From contig NC_068971.1 of NCBI RefSeq assembly GCF_016808095.1, positions 15,667,501 to 15,731,500 of the forward strand: a stretch of 64,000 bases of DNA, read 5' to 3'. Positions within the stretch are counted from its first letter, which is position 1, and every line of letters starts with the position of its first letter. Below are positions 25,786 to 43,860 of this stretch, in pieces. The DNA comes from Vigna angularis. Taxonomy: Eukaryota > Streptophyta > Magnoliopsida > Fabales > Fabaceae. The notes below the pieces were generated by a model. It was not told the DNA's origin. It did no database searches and saw only the letters and a program-made list of their open reading frames with translations. The position numbers were made by a program, and so were the translations under genes.

Positions 25786-28261
25786 CCCAGATTATATAGA
25801 AACATATAATATAGCAAGTCCACATTCAAATAAAAGAGAACAGTTAGAGTAGACTGTAAATGAAGTTGATAAGCTTACAGTCATCCCAAATTGAGTAAGA
25901 ATTTAAAACTTAACATATTAGAGTGTTTTGAAAGATAAGGAAACACTTAAATTCCTAATGGAACTAAGCAGCAACATTGTCTTCCTCCAAAGCCTGCTCT
26001 AGAGGCACCTCATCCGTCTCTGCTCACATCCAAATGGATGATCATTGCAAAAGAAAAGCGTACCCAAACAAACACAAACACGCAAACAAGGGTGAGCTAG
26101 ATATAAAAATCATGTTATAGTAGTTACAGGAAACATGCAATGTAAAGACAGGTACGCTACGCTACACACATGACTTGTTGCACTTAAACTTGACTCGTTC
26201 GGACTAGAATGATTGCCGAGCTATGGCGGGTTATGCACTCGTGGTGGCCTCTACTGCTTTTCAAAGCCGTTGCCAATGGGTCTCACCCTACCACACTCAC
26301 GAGGTTAGTCTGTTATCACTCACCTTGGGCCATACTGGAAGCACCCAAGGCTAGGACCTCCTGCTACTCCTCACCACATGGATCAATCCTCTCTACTTGA
26401 GAATGAAAGACCATTAGAGCGTCAGGAAAACCCCCAAGACTGAGCTACCATGCGAATCACTCTAAACGTTAAGGGCACCACCATGAATCTTCTCCTTGAA
26501 GATCATGGAATTACGTCCAACACTATAGGGCACCACCATGTGACCTCCCTTTGAGATCCATGGAATTACGTCCATCAACCATACTAATACAACCATATAC
26601 TTTCAATCACCAAACATGTTTCACATACTCACATACTTTTAATATAATCACATCATACTATGCATTGCAAACACCTCACACACTTGGTTCAACCGAAAAG
26701 AGAGCAAAAGAGAAGACTGGACTAAAAGGGTTCGCACAACACACCTTATTCGCAAGGCGAGACCAGAGGATCTCGCACAGCGCACCCCCTAATTCGGATG
26801 GTGAATTAACTCGCAGCATGCATCAGACTTCAAACCTCTCGCATAGTGCACCCAGGTCACTATGCGAGAGTCCAGACAGAGACCAACCCCCTTAAAGCTC
26901 TCGCTATGCGCCCCACTCGCCCTTCGAATTAAATGGGCAATGGTCCCAGACCACCACCAGTCGCATAGCGACAGGATTCGCCAGGCGAATCCACAAATAG
27001 AGAGCAACACCCTTTGGTAATTCGCACAGCGCACCAGCTCTCACAACGAATTACCCAGACAGTGAGCACCCTCTATAAGGTCTCGCTATGCGAGACAGCT
27101 CGCATAGCGACTCTGCGTCATCTGCAGAATGCGAATTCTGCAAAATCACACACTCACACCAGCCCTCACCATTTCTAGGCCTCTTGGCCAACTTCTAAGA
27201 CTTCTAATTTGTGTATTTAGCTCAATTGCACCTGCCTAGATGATCCTAACCCTCCCCTTTACTAATCTAAGGTGATTAAGATTAAGTTTTATCTTTTAAA
27301 ACATCAATTTCTATACTTAAGGACCCAATTTCAATTTGACCACTTCTCACATGTTCTAGTCCAGTTTTATGATCCTAACAAGTCATAATTGACTTGCCTA
27401 GGACGTTCCAAAAGCCCAAATGTGCACAGAACCCCTACTTCCCAAAATCACTACCTCACTTTCCCTCAAGTGTCCCAAAACACTACCAGTTTACTCAAAA
27501 CAGTGCCTACCTACCTTACCTTCCACTTGATCACCCCTTCAACAGAATACATACATCACATATCAAATTCTCAAAATACCACCTCAGCCCAACCAAGTTC
27601 ACAGTCACAAATTTCCATACGGTTCATTTCATACAGCAAATCTCAAAAACATAATTTTCACTCAAACAACATGGTCACATAAAGATCAACACATTTTCAC
27701 ATTTCATAACAATAAAATTTAAGAAAACCTAGCTCCCCTTACCTTGGAGTTGAGCAGTATAGTCCACTAGAATGCCTTAACAGTGCCCTTCACAGCGAGA
27801 ACCCGAACAGTGCCCTACAACCACCGAAATGGTGATGGAAACAGCTCTTAGAGCTTGGACTGAGTGGAAAAACGGGAGGAAAATGAAAGCACAAGCCACA
27901 TGCAACTACAGAGAATGCATGTGCTAGTTCAAGGACAGAGAAGAGCTTGCATGAAGGGGCTTACCGGCTTAGAATCCGAAACTGATCGGATGGTTCCGAA
28001 GCTCTCTACGCGGTAGATGTTTCGGCATCACCTAAACGAAAATCTAGTGGTTCAGTGTAAAGAGATTGAAGAGAGAAGGATGAGAGGTTGTAGAGAGATG
28101 GCAGAGAAAAAGAAGAGCTGAACTTTTAGAGAGAGAATGGAAAGTGGGCTAACTGGACTCAGATTTTTGAAAGGTCCCTTACTAAGGTCATAATGCCCTT
28201 AGCCTTATGGGCCTGGCTGCCTCAACATAAGGCCCAGCTGCCATATAATTTCAGGCCCTTA
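25786..28261. repeat. Non-coding dispersed repeat unit, copy 1 (contains the palindrome cluster)
   Basis: No coding frame is supported. Its order of phrases matches that of 28430-30790: 'ggatgatcattgcaaaagaa', 'aagggtgagctag', 'ggctaggacctcctgctac', 'gaccattagagcgtcagg' and a long C-rich 'ccctcaaagtgtc' type stretch. The right end (tttcaggcccttaca, 28246-28261) read on the minus strand starts TGTAAGGGCCTG, an LTR-like end. It may be part of a non-autonomous LTR element. Confidence 0.6.
26730..27135. repeat. Cluster of short TCGC/GCGA near-palindromes
   Basis: At least eight imperfect palindromes of the form TCGCNNNGCGA lie in 400 bp. The clearest are the 13-bp perfect inverted repeat 26836-26848 / 26858-26870 (CTCTCGCATAGTG and its complement, 9-nt loop), GTCTCGCTATGCGAGAC at 27080-27096, GTCGCATAGCGAC near 26962 and GATTCGCCAGGCGAATC near 26977. 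An outer pair GTAATTCG...CGAATTAC lies near 27016-27053. The segment is GC-richer than its surroundings. Only copy 1 of the surrounding repeat has it. Function unknown. Confidence 0.75.
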
Positions 28262-28430
28262 CAAATTTAAAGATTTCTAAACAAATATATTAAAAAAATC
28301 AAATTTAAAAGTATACAAAATTCCAATAAAATATATTAAAAAATTTTAATAAACGAAAAATTAATTTAAAATATACAAAACACATAATATATTAATAATT
28401 TATATATACATTGTAACATTCCATTTTAAT
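28262..28430. repeat. AT-rich spacer, copy 2
   Basis: AT-rich stretch sharing 'acaaaattccaa', 'aaatatattaaaa' and 'acataatatatta' phrases with the spacers at 25130 and 30950. It separates the two copies of the non-coding repeat. Confidence 0.5.
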
Positions 28431-28694
28431 AATATAAAAATATTAAAATTAAATGTATACACATGATAACTTACAAGGAACTTATAGAGCACAAGGTTCT
28501 ACCCTTGAAGAGCAAAATCTATCTAACTTGATGCTTATCTCTTAATCAGCCGATGAATCACTTGAAAAGATGTCTCATTCCTAAGCTCACATCGATTAAG
28601 GTGATCATTGCAAAAGAAAAAACAACACACAAACAGACAAACACAAAAGCAAGGGTAAGCTAGTATGAAAAGAAATATCACATAATATTTAAAT

Positions 28695-28737
<43 letters not shown>

Positions 28738-30790
28738 AACTCAACCCAAGAAATTTACATTATGTAGGATCACACAACAACCAAATAAACCTAATTCATC
28801 CGGATATATTATGAATGTTGAGCTAAAACATGTTTTGTCCTTTGTGTGGTGGAACAATTGACCCTCCTTAGTTACCACACAACGTTAGTTCTTTAAAACG
28901 CCCTTTGTCAGATGGAGAAAGGCCTACAGGCTAGGACCATGGTGGGTTCTGCACTTGTGTGTTGAAACCGCTGACCCACTCAAAGCTATCATACAAGGTC
29001 AATCCTCTAACTCTTCCTTTTCCAACTGAAGAAAGGCCCCAAGCTAGGACCTCCTACTCCTCTCACGACTTGACTCATCAATCTCTACTTAAACATGGAT
29101 GACCATTAGAGTGTCAGGATAACCCATCATAATTGAGCTTCTTACATTTAGGACAACAACCCATGAAAATACCAATAAGGAATTCCTCCTTGGAACTCCT
29201 TTCCACAACCTTTCATTCACACTTTGATCATCTCATAATACTTGCATCCAAACATATGAGTCTATGAAACATACACAAAAGAACTAGAAACAACCCCATT
29301 AAGTACCACAAAGTAGTTTATAATAAAAATTGATTCTCTATTGCACCATGAAATTTATAATAAAATTGCTTAGGATCATAAGAGAACAATGAAATACATA
29401 AATCATATGTGTACAAGTGAATCTAGTTTAGATTGGTCAAAATTGCATGTTACTGGTAATATTAATCGATTAGATTGATAATATAATCTATTAAGGCAAA
29501 CCAAAATTCATATAACGTAAAATAGGACAAAATTGTCTGATTTTATCTATTGTGTTACTAACATAATCGATTAGACTAAAGTGTCTGTTTTAATCTATTA
29601 TGTTACTAATAGAATCGATTAAAATAGAAACTATGGTCAAATAAATTATTATGACTTTGGACAATTTACCCCTAATTTTTAAATATCCCTAGGACCCTCC
29701 AAACCCTAAGAAACCTCATAAAACACCACTGTAACTCCAAATTGCTACTCTAAACCTAAGATAACTTCTTTAGGCTACCTAAAACCATTTCTACACTTTC
29801 TAAAACCCATATCATTCCATCAATTGCATGAATAAGTCTAAATACACTAGATAGCACACCCTAACATATCAAATTACTCACAACCCTTCTGCTTCAAGTT
29901 TTCACTATGTAAAACCTCAATTTGAACTAAAAAGAATCAAAAGACCTACATTATCATACATTAAACATTTCTACACCTGGTTTCTTTTATCTAACTGTCT
30001 AGCTAAGTCATAATTGTTCTAATAACATGCTTCCAACTTTCCAAAACAGTTTACCCTCATTGCCTCAAAATTTCACCACCCAAAACCTCTCTTTTACACT
30101 AAAACACTCCCAAACTACAACCATACACTACTCCTTTGTTCCATATCAGATTTAACTCAAAGAACACTTCTAACAAGTCTCAATTTACCTCATAACAACC
30201 TTAAAACAATTGCTTTCCCATCTCAGTCCTTATTTCTCAAACTCACCCATCAAAACCTCTCCTTTTGACCTTAACACCTAATGATTTGGTTACTCTTCAC
30301 TCTAACCACTTTGAATTCAATATCAAACATCAATACACTTCGTTATATACAATAATAACAGTAGAAGCATTACAAACATGTCATATCAAACATTCAAACA
30401 TCACTCAATCATTGAGTATCATCTAAACATCAAGAACATTAGCACAAACATAACAATTTCAATTAAATTATAATATCAGTCATAGAGATACTAAATTTAC
30501 AAAGCAAATATATCTTCTAAAGTAAAGTTTAGCTTCCGAGGAACTATCAAACTCTAGAAATGTCTCCCTGATTGTTTGAAATGTAATACGAAACACCAAA
30601 TTGAAAACGGAAAGTTTCCTTAAGACCTTAGATTGACCAAGAATTAGGAAAAGAGATCATGAGTCACATGCGACAAAGGATTACAAGGCATGATCTAAAA
30701 CTAAGAATGAGAGAGGGAAATGAATCGAAACTTACTTTCTCTAAACCAAAAATTGATTGGATGGATATGTAGAAATAATAATTTTTAAAA
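28431..30790. repeat. Non-coding dispersed repeat unit, copy 2 (diverged)
   Basis: Same phrase order and orientation as 25786-28261 but clearly diverged and more AT-rich. Shared blocks include 'gtgatcattgcaaaagaaaa', 'gcaagggtaagctagta', 'aagctaggacctcctactcc' and 'gaccattagagtgtcagg'. It lacks the palindrome cluster. It contains an (AT)n run at 28699-28734. Confidence 0.6.
28699..28734. repeat. (AT)n microsatellite
   Basis: About 18 AT dinucleotides. Confidence 0.95.
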
Positions 30791-31958
30791 TAATAAAACT
30801 CGTTTATAAAAAAAACTATTGATAAATATACTATTTAATATTAAAATAACCTAGTCTCACTATTTTTAAACTATCACCACTTCTAAAATATTATTTTCTA
30901 GAGTTTTACATACACAAAAAATATATATAATCACAACATTATTATTTTTCGAAAAATACATACACAACTAAATAAGAAAATAAAAAAAATCTGATTTAAA
31001 ATTATTTTTAAAACAATAAGACAACAAAATTTTAAAAATTGCAAACAAATATATAATAGAAATTAAACAAAATCAAATTTAAAAAATTTACAAAATTCCA
31101 AACAAATATATTAAAAATATGACAAAAAAATAAAATTTAAAATATACGTAATACATAATATATTGAAAAAAATTTATAGATACACAAAATAAAATTTAAT
31201 CACAAAATTTAATTTCTTCTATAAATATGTAAATAACTAAATATGAAAATAAAATAAAATTCAGATTTAAAATTATTTAAAAAATAAAAATACATTAAAT
31301 TTAAAAAATTCCAAACAAATATATTAAAAAATCAACTACATTAAATAAATCTTAAAAACCAATTAACGTTTTGTTAGCTTTCAAAAATTAGCTAAAATCT
31401 TATTATATTTTAAAAACTGTCAATGACCTTAATCGACTTTTAAAAATTGATAAAACTTTTAATTAAATTTCAATATCTAATTATGTTTAGCTAATTTTCA
31501 AAAATCAGGTTTCAATTATTTTCGAAATTCAATTAATTAACTGATTTTTACTACAGTTAAAAAATAAATTTAAAAGTATAAGAATAAAGGAGAGAGACGT
31601 AGAAAGAATCATCCATATTTCAAAAATATATTCATGTAAGTAATTTTAATTTTAAAATTTATTCACATTGGTAGTAAGACTTTCTTTATTAAGTATTAAT
31701 ACTTCTTAGGGATTAGAATTCGTCAGAAAATATATACAATTTTCATAAAATATTAAATAGTTTACATTAAAATAAAATATAAAAAAAATATTAAAATAAG
31801 TTATAATATTTTCTAAAACTGTATTTTAAACTTCAGACGTGCATGTTTAAAAATCTTCGTTACAAGTTTTTTTTTTTAATAATACTGTAGTTTCTAATTA
31901 CATTTTATCAATTTACTATATACTTAAAACATAAAAGTTCATAACATATTTTATATTC

Positions 31959-32000
<42 letters not shown>

Positions 32001-33106
32001 AAAATGTTTAGTTTTATATAATAATTTTTGTAGTTTTTTTAATGGGTTTAAATAATTTAAGGAAAATAATAATTTCATTGAAAGTAAACTACAAGTATCC
32101 TTAAATTGAAATTGTCACTAAATATTTTCCTTAAATATATTGTCGTGCAAATTTTAATGGGTTTAAATATATTCCTAGGATATTACCATGCAAATTGTCA
32201 CTAAAGAAAGTAAACTTAAAAAAAAAAAAACCCATAAATCAAGGTTGCTTTTTGACGAATCTACCTAAAGATAATTTGAATAGAGACACACAAATTAATA
32301 TTTTATTTTAAAAAGTAACCCAATACCAACCATCAGTCTAAAATGTCACCTCATTCTAGAAACAGTATATTCTTATATCATATGTACTAGTATAATAATT
32401 AAACAACTTACCTCAATTAAAAGACAAAATTTTAATGTAAAATAAAATTTTGAAAGTGATAACAATATTATATCTTTCTTTATTTTTTTCACCTTTACAC
32501 TTAGTTGTATTGTCCTTGTTTTAAAATATCATTTAAGTCACTTTCAAGAAAAAGAATAAAATAAACAACTATTAAAAAGAAAATTCAGTACTTCATTATC
32601 AACTAAAACATATTTTTTTTAACATAATAAAAAATAACTCATAATAATATTATTTTTATAATATAACAAGGAGAACCTACTAGGCGGCCATCATTCATTT
32701 CTTTCATTTCAGATACTATGAATATGTTGTCCTTGATATGATTATTTATTGAAACTTTTTATTGAATATTGACAGGCACAAACATCAATTATTCCATTAT
32801 GCTACTTTAGATTGACAGGTGCCGTTTTCAACACGCCCCTCCAAACATATACGCATTATTCATCAAATTTGGCAAATTTGGCAAACCATTTGTGCCATTT
32901 TCAACCCACCAGACAAAAGTGGTCAACTTTGTAATTTTCACTAGTGTGCTTTGGTGTTCACACCTATGTTCTTCACCGCAGTAGAAATTTCCACAAAATT
33001 CTGACGCATAGACGTTGAATCCAAAGAAACCAGTAACACTGCATGTGTTTTTGGTTTTCAACAAACTAAAACAGTGCAAGGCAAAAAGAAGAGAAGCATA
33101 GAGAGT
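30791..33106. other. AT-rich intergenic region upstream of GH1 copy 2
   Basis: Spacer copy 3 (about 30950-31560) resembles that at 25130. An (AT)n run is at 31961-31997. The last ~400 bp before the GH1 start are less AT-rich and presumably hold the promoter, but I see no unambiguous TATA box. No gene or RNA is recognised. Confidence 0.5.
31961..31997. repeat. (TA)n microsatellite
   Basis: About 18 TA dinucleotides. Confidence 0.95.
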
Positions 33107-38345
<5,239 letters not shown>

Positions 38346-38908
38346 ATTTTATGATAGCAAAATCATATGAAACTTTTAGATTTTGCTCAATGTAACACTT
38401 TTAAGTCCTCAAACAGAAATAAGGCATACACAAGCACTGGTCCCACCCATACTTAGTGGAATTATAATTGAACTATGGATGTTAGTAACTTGAACTTAGT
38501 AGAATTTAATATGGCATACTTAGTGGAATTTACTTATTCTTGGCAGATTTCATCTTAAAACTAATTGACATTAACCAAATTTATCAAACAAATATATAAG
38601 TTGATATTTACTGAACTGAATGAGCTCACCAAAATATGCTATCACTAAGTTGAGCTATAGATTCTGATGCAATGTCAAAATAATCTTAAAAGCAATTGAT
38701 AGTAAGCAAATTTGTCTGAAAAATATATAAGTTACAGTTCAAGAACAGAAAGAGACAATGTGAGAGTTCTCAACAATTTTTTTTTCCAAAACATATTAAA
38801 AAAATAATAATAAGGTGTTCTTACCAGAATCTGCAGATTCCATGTACGAGTTGTGAAAGGAGTGAAGTTTTCTGGTTGAGATAATCAACTATCTAAGAAT
38901 GAGATTTG
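38346..38908. other. 3' flank of GH1 copy 2, no gene
   Basis: AATAAA overlaps the stop codon (38341-38346). Otherwise AT-rich with no coding or repeat signal recognised. Confidence 0.5.
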
Positions 38909-39169
38909 GTTGTAACTAGGAATGATAAAACGGGTTAATCTAGTCTGTTTAAGTTTGGTATGACTTTAACCTACCAAAAATGGACCAAGTTGAGTTGGCT
39001 TGTCACTTAAGATTGAGTTGATTTTTATAACTCGACCTGTGGGGTTAGTGAGTTGACATGTTTTTTTTTTTTACTTTTTATAAGAAAACAGGCATATGAT
39101 GAGTTTTCAAGCTCATTCTGAGTTGAAAGGATTGAAACGAACTATCGCCTAGACTATTTTAGATCTTAG

Positions 39170-39174
39170 TCAAG
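39170..39174. repeat. Target-site duplication TCAAG, left copy (partner 44242-44246)
   Basis: TCAAG precedes the left LTR and follows the right LTR of the chromovirus exactly. Confidence 0.95.
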
Positions 39175-39458
39175 TGTAATATTAATCACAGACAGACACT
39201 AAGCAAAGTAAGTAATAGCAGAGAATAATATTCTTCCATAAACATTACTGTACCCTTTTCCTTTTTCCTTCACCCTCATATAACCACCCCCCACATCACA
39301 CATAATCTTTCATACGTATATTGGGCCTCCTCAGCCTTGCACTTTTTCTGTTATGCACAATTGTATCATTGCTTGCCATCTGTACATTCTGTCTAACAGA
39401 ATTATTCTCCTCTAAATTCTTTTCCTGATTTGCCCTTATGTCATTCCCACTTGTGACA
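39175..39458 (-). repeat. 3' LTR of the chromovirus (284 bp, internal deletion)
   Basis: Identical layout to the 5' LTR at 43861-44241 except for a missing ~97-bp block after 'cataaacattactgta'. The gag-pol frame runs into this LTR and stops at 39296. Confidence 0.95.
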
Positions 39459-42400
39459 GTACCTTCCCCATAAAAATCAACCTTGTCCTCAAGGTTGAAG
39501 TTAGGATAAGCGTTTTGTACATAAGAAAGATCCTCCCAAGTAGCATGGTCTTCACCCAAGCCATCCCACTGTACCAAAACCTGAGGAATATGTTGGCCTC
39601 TCTGCAGAATAACTCTAGCTTGCAAAATCTCATGTGGCTGTAATACAATACCGTGGTCATTAGTAACTAGAGGAAGTGGAATATAAGACTGCTGATGATC
39701 CCCGTGACATAGTTTCAACTGTGACACATGAAAAACGGGATGAATGCGAGCAGTTGCAGGTAACAACAGTTTATAAGCCACTGGACCAAGACATTGGATA
39801 ATAGGAAAAAGACCAAAGTATCGCATACTTAATTTCTGGTTTTTTCTCAAAGCAACTGAAGCCTGTCTATAAGGTTGTAGCTTCACCAACACCATATCTC
39901 CCACTTTGAATTCAATATGGCGCCTCTTCTTATCCGCTTGTTGCTTCATATATTGTTGAGCCTTATGCAAATGACCCTTTAACTGCTGCAACACCACATC
40001 ACGCTGCTGTAACAATTCCTGCAAAGTAGGAGAATCTGTGGAATCTGTAATGTATTTATCAATTCTAAGAGGGTCCCGTCCATAGACTACCTTAAATGGT
40101 GTCATACCCGTACTAAGGTGATACGAAGTATTATACCAAAACTCTGCCCATGGTAACAATTTCAGCCACATCTTTGGATTGTCATACACAAAACAACGCA
40201 AGTACATCTCTACACAACGATTGACAGCTTCTGATTGACCATCAGATTGGGGGTGGTATGCGGTGCTCATTGCCAACGAAGTGCCACTCAACCGAAAGAG
40301 TTGTTTCCAAAAGTGACTCATAAAAACTTTGTCTCTATCTGATACAATCGACTTGGGAAAGCCATGTAATTTCACCATTGTCTGCATAAACAATTCAGCC
40401 ACGTGCATACTATTGTAATCAGCTTTTAAAGAAGCAAAATGGGCATACTTAGACAATCTATCAACCACTACCATGATCACTGTAAACCCTCGAGCATTGG
40501 GTAATCCCGTAATAAAATCCATTGCGATATCTTCCCATATCTGTGCTGGAATAGGAAGAGGATGCAACAACCCCGCAGGTAGTGTATTGGAAGACTTAGC
40601 CTGTTGATAGATGAGACATTGCTTAACAAAATTAGCTATGTCTTTATGCATGCCTTGCCAGTGAAATTGTGCCGCAATCCTAGAGACAGTTCGTATAACA
40701 CCCGAATGTCCACCGAGTGGGGAAGAGTGAAATTCATGTAAGATGTGCTGAATCAAGTCATGATTCTTAGGGATAACCATTCTGCCATTCTAGTATATTA
40801 ACTCATCGTGTGTGGAATAATTGGGGTGGGGTGGGGTACCCTTGCGACATAGTTCACGAATGCTGTTTAGTTCTGGATCCTCTGCAACTGTAGCACGTAA
40901 GACAGGTAAAATTGCCAAGTTTGGTTGAGACCATGCCATGAAGAATGACCTAGACAACGCGTCTGCTGCCAAATTGTCCTTCCCTGGTTTGTATTCGATA
41001 GTAAAATCATAGCCCAACAATTTATGCAACCACGACTGTTGTTCCGGCGTTTGTAAGGATTGTTGGGTCAGGCTCCTAAGACTTTTCTGGTCTGTCTTAA
41101 TGATGAATTTATGCCCCAAAAGGTAATGTCGAAATTTTGCGATGGCCTCCGTGATGGCATATAGTTTCCTTGTATAAGCTGATTGTTTTTGAAGTCTGGG
41201 ATTTAATTTCTTTGAAAAGAAAGCAACTGGATGATTGTTCAGACTAAGCACCGCTCCTATACCCATACCTGAGGCATCTGTTTCTAAAACAAAAGCAGTA
41301 GTAAAATCAGGAAGAGCAAGTACTGGAGCTTGCGTTAAAGTAGCTTTTAGTGTTTCAAAAGCTGTAGTAGCTGCGACATCCCAATTAAAACTGTCTTTCT
41401 TGAGTAAATTTGTCAAAGGGGCTACAATAGAGGCATAACCCTTGATAAACTTTCGATAATACCTCGTGAGTCCTAAAAATCCCCGTAATTGTTTAAGGTT
41501 AGTGGGAAGAGGCCAAGCTAACACATCTTGTACCTTGGAAGCATCTACAACCACGCCATGACCCGAAACAGTGTGTCCTAAATATTCCACTTGAGTAAGA
41601 GCAAATGAGCACTTAGAGAACTTGGCAAATAATTTGTGCTTCCTGAGTAATTGCAAAACAACTTCTAGTTGGTGTAAATGGGAAGACCAAGTCGGACTAT
41701 AGACTAGTATGTCATAAAAAAAAACCAACACAGATTTTCGTAACATATCTTGAAAGATTTCATTCATTAGACACTGAAATGTAGCCGGAGCATTCATCAA
41801 CCCAAAGGGCATGACAAGCCATTCATAGTGCCCATGATGTGTTCTGAAAGCTGTCTTATATCTGTCTTCCTTCTTAAGCAAAATTTGATGATACCCAGAC
41901 CTAAGATCAAGCTTGGAAAAATATTGAGCCCCAAATAACTGATTGATTAACTCATCTACAGTGGGAATGAGAAAACTGTCTTTGACGGTTATGGCATTTA
42001 AGGCGCGGTAGTCCGCACAAAATCTCCAAGTACCATCTTTCTTTTTTACCAATACAATGGGTGAAGAGAAAGGGCTATTACTGGGTACTATAATGCCTTA
42101 TTGTAACATTTCCTTGACCATCTTCTCGATTTGGTCTTTTTGACTGTGAGGGTATCTATAGGGTCTAACCTTAACAGGATCAACCCCTGCAATCAATGGA
42201 ATACCATGGTCGTGGGACCTACTCGGAGGAAGACCAATAGGGACTGCAAAAACATCATGATAATTCTGCAAAAGTAATGCTAATTCAGGATCCATATTCG
42301 TAGGTAAGTGCAACGCGTGATCAACAGCATAGAGAGGTTGCTAAAACTGAAGTGTAAAGAGTTCAGATATGGCATTAGTGCGTTGCAGTCTGCGAAGATG

Positions 42401-43831
42401 ATTATATTGGGCTGGAGTCGGAAGTTGTGGCTTATCCCCATGAAGTGTAATGAAGTTCCCTTCCACTAAGAACTTCAATGTCAAGGCCCTGTAGTCCGAA
42501 ATATGGGGGCCCAATGTAGCTAACCACGTTGCCCCTAAGACCAAGTCAGCACCCGTGATCGGCAATAAGTAAACTGGAAGCTGTAAAGAGTGTCCTTAGA
42601 TCTGCACTTCAACTATGCGCACCATACCTTCCACTGTCAAGGAATTTCCATTACCAACTAAGACCTGGAATCCAATAGTGGGTTCAATGGCTAATTTCAA
42701 ACAATGGGCAAGCCTTGGTTGCAAGAAGTTATCCGAACTCCCACTGTCCAGTAGTACTTGAATCGTGACTCCATTGATAGTACCCTGGAATCACATAGTA
42801 CTAATGCTAGAGACTCCTTTGAGAGCATTAAAAGAAAGGTGATGCTCCTGAATAACATCATCAGGTGGTTCAGGTTCCAGTGTGGTGTCTACCTCTTCCT
42901 CTAATTGTAAGAACAAATATTGTTTGTTGGGGCATCTGTGGTAGGGAGAAAATTTCTCATCACATGTGAAACACAAACCTTTCTCTCGGCGCAATTGCAT
43001 TTCTGCTGCAGAAATTTTTTTGACATCGGCAAACTTACTAGATTGGGAATTATGCAGGTTGGAAGTGTTTGGGTTGGGTAATAAGGGTGGTAAGCTGGTA
43101 GATTTAGTAGTTTGGGCTAACGAGGAATGTGGGTATTTGGGATAAGGAAGGTTTAAGGTAGGTTTCTGTTTGGGCTGGTATTTTTCTTCAAATAGTTTTG
43201 CCAATGAAACCGCTCGTAACAATGATATGGGATTTTGAGCAATAACATCTCGACGAATGTCAAGCTTGAGCCCACTAATGAAACAATCCAGTAAAGCATC
43301 TGCAGTAATGCCCTGAACCCGATTAGCCAAAGCTGTAAATTCTCTGTAATATTCTTGAACGGATCCTGTTTGCATCAACTTAAAGAGGGTAGATCGAGGA
43401 CACTCATAAGGGGAAGGCCCAAATTCCAATTCCAAGGAGCGGGTGAAACTAATCCAAGATTGAAATGGAGTGGTCTTAGCTAGCATTTGGAACCAAGGAA
43501 TCACATCGGCTTCCATATGAACTGCAGCAATGGTAAGATGTTGCTCCTCCGGAGTATTGTAAAACGTGAAAAATTGTTCAGCCCGAAATATCCACTCCAA
43601 CACATTTGAACCATTGAAACGGGGAAAATCCAGTTTAACATTTCGAACCTGAAACGGAGGCGTAGAGCTCGAATCGGACCTGTTCGAAGCGGCAATCGCT
43701 ACATGCAATGACGTCAGTGCAGTTTCAAGGCTCTCAAAACGAGTAGAATACTCCAGGTGCCTGGATTCCATCAACTCTAAAATACGCTTTACATCAAATG
43801 AGAGCTCTTTCAAACGAGTGTTTTCAGCCAT
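39296..43831 (-). pseudogene. Chromovirus gag-pol polyprotein, five nonsense codons, no frameshift
   Basis: Starts MAENTRLKELSFDVKRILEL at 43831. Gag has FPRFNGSNVLEWIFRAEQFF and a CFTCDEKFSPYHRC finger. Protease VLLDSGSSDNF lies near 42740. RT starts near 42100; its catalytic motif is FFYDILVYS, so one Asp of the usual FDD is Tyr. RNase H has DASGMGIGAVL, but its YTRKLYAI has Lys where Glu is usual. Integrase has an HHCC finger (HSSPLGGHSG, CLIYQQ), MDFITGLP, IVSDRD and GQSEAVN. A chromodomain ends the protein. Stops are TGA 42791-42793, TAA 42596-42598, TAG 42341-42343, TAA 42098-42100 and TAG 40790-40792, all in the same frame. Each can be derived from CGA, CAA, CAG or TGG by one transition. 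It is not functional. Confidence 0.93.
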
Positions 43832-43860
43832 GACGAAAAGTGCAGAATGAAAGCACCAAA

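Noticed and set aside
26730..27135. CRISPR-like or riboswitch-like array
   Set aside because: Palindromic units are irregularly spaced and unequal, and the context is plant nuclear repeat DNA.
26209..27682. Several 60-114 codon plus-strand frames
   Set aside because: They fall in a diverged non-coding repeat and are not kept in its second copy.
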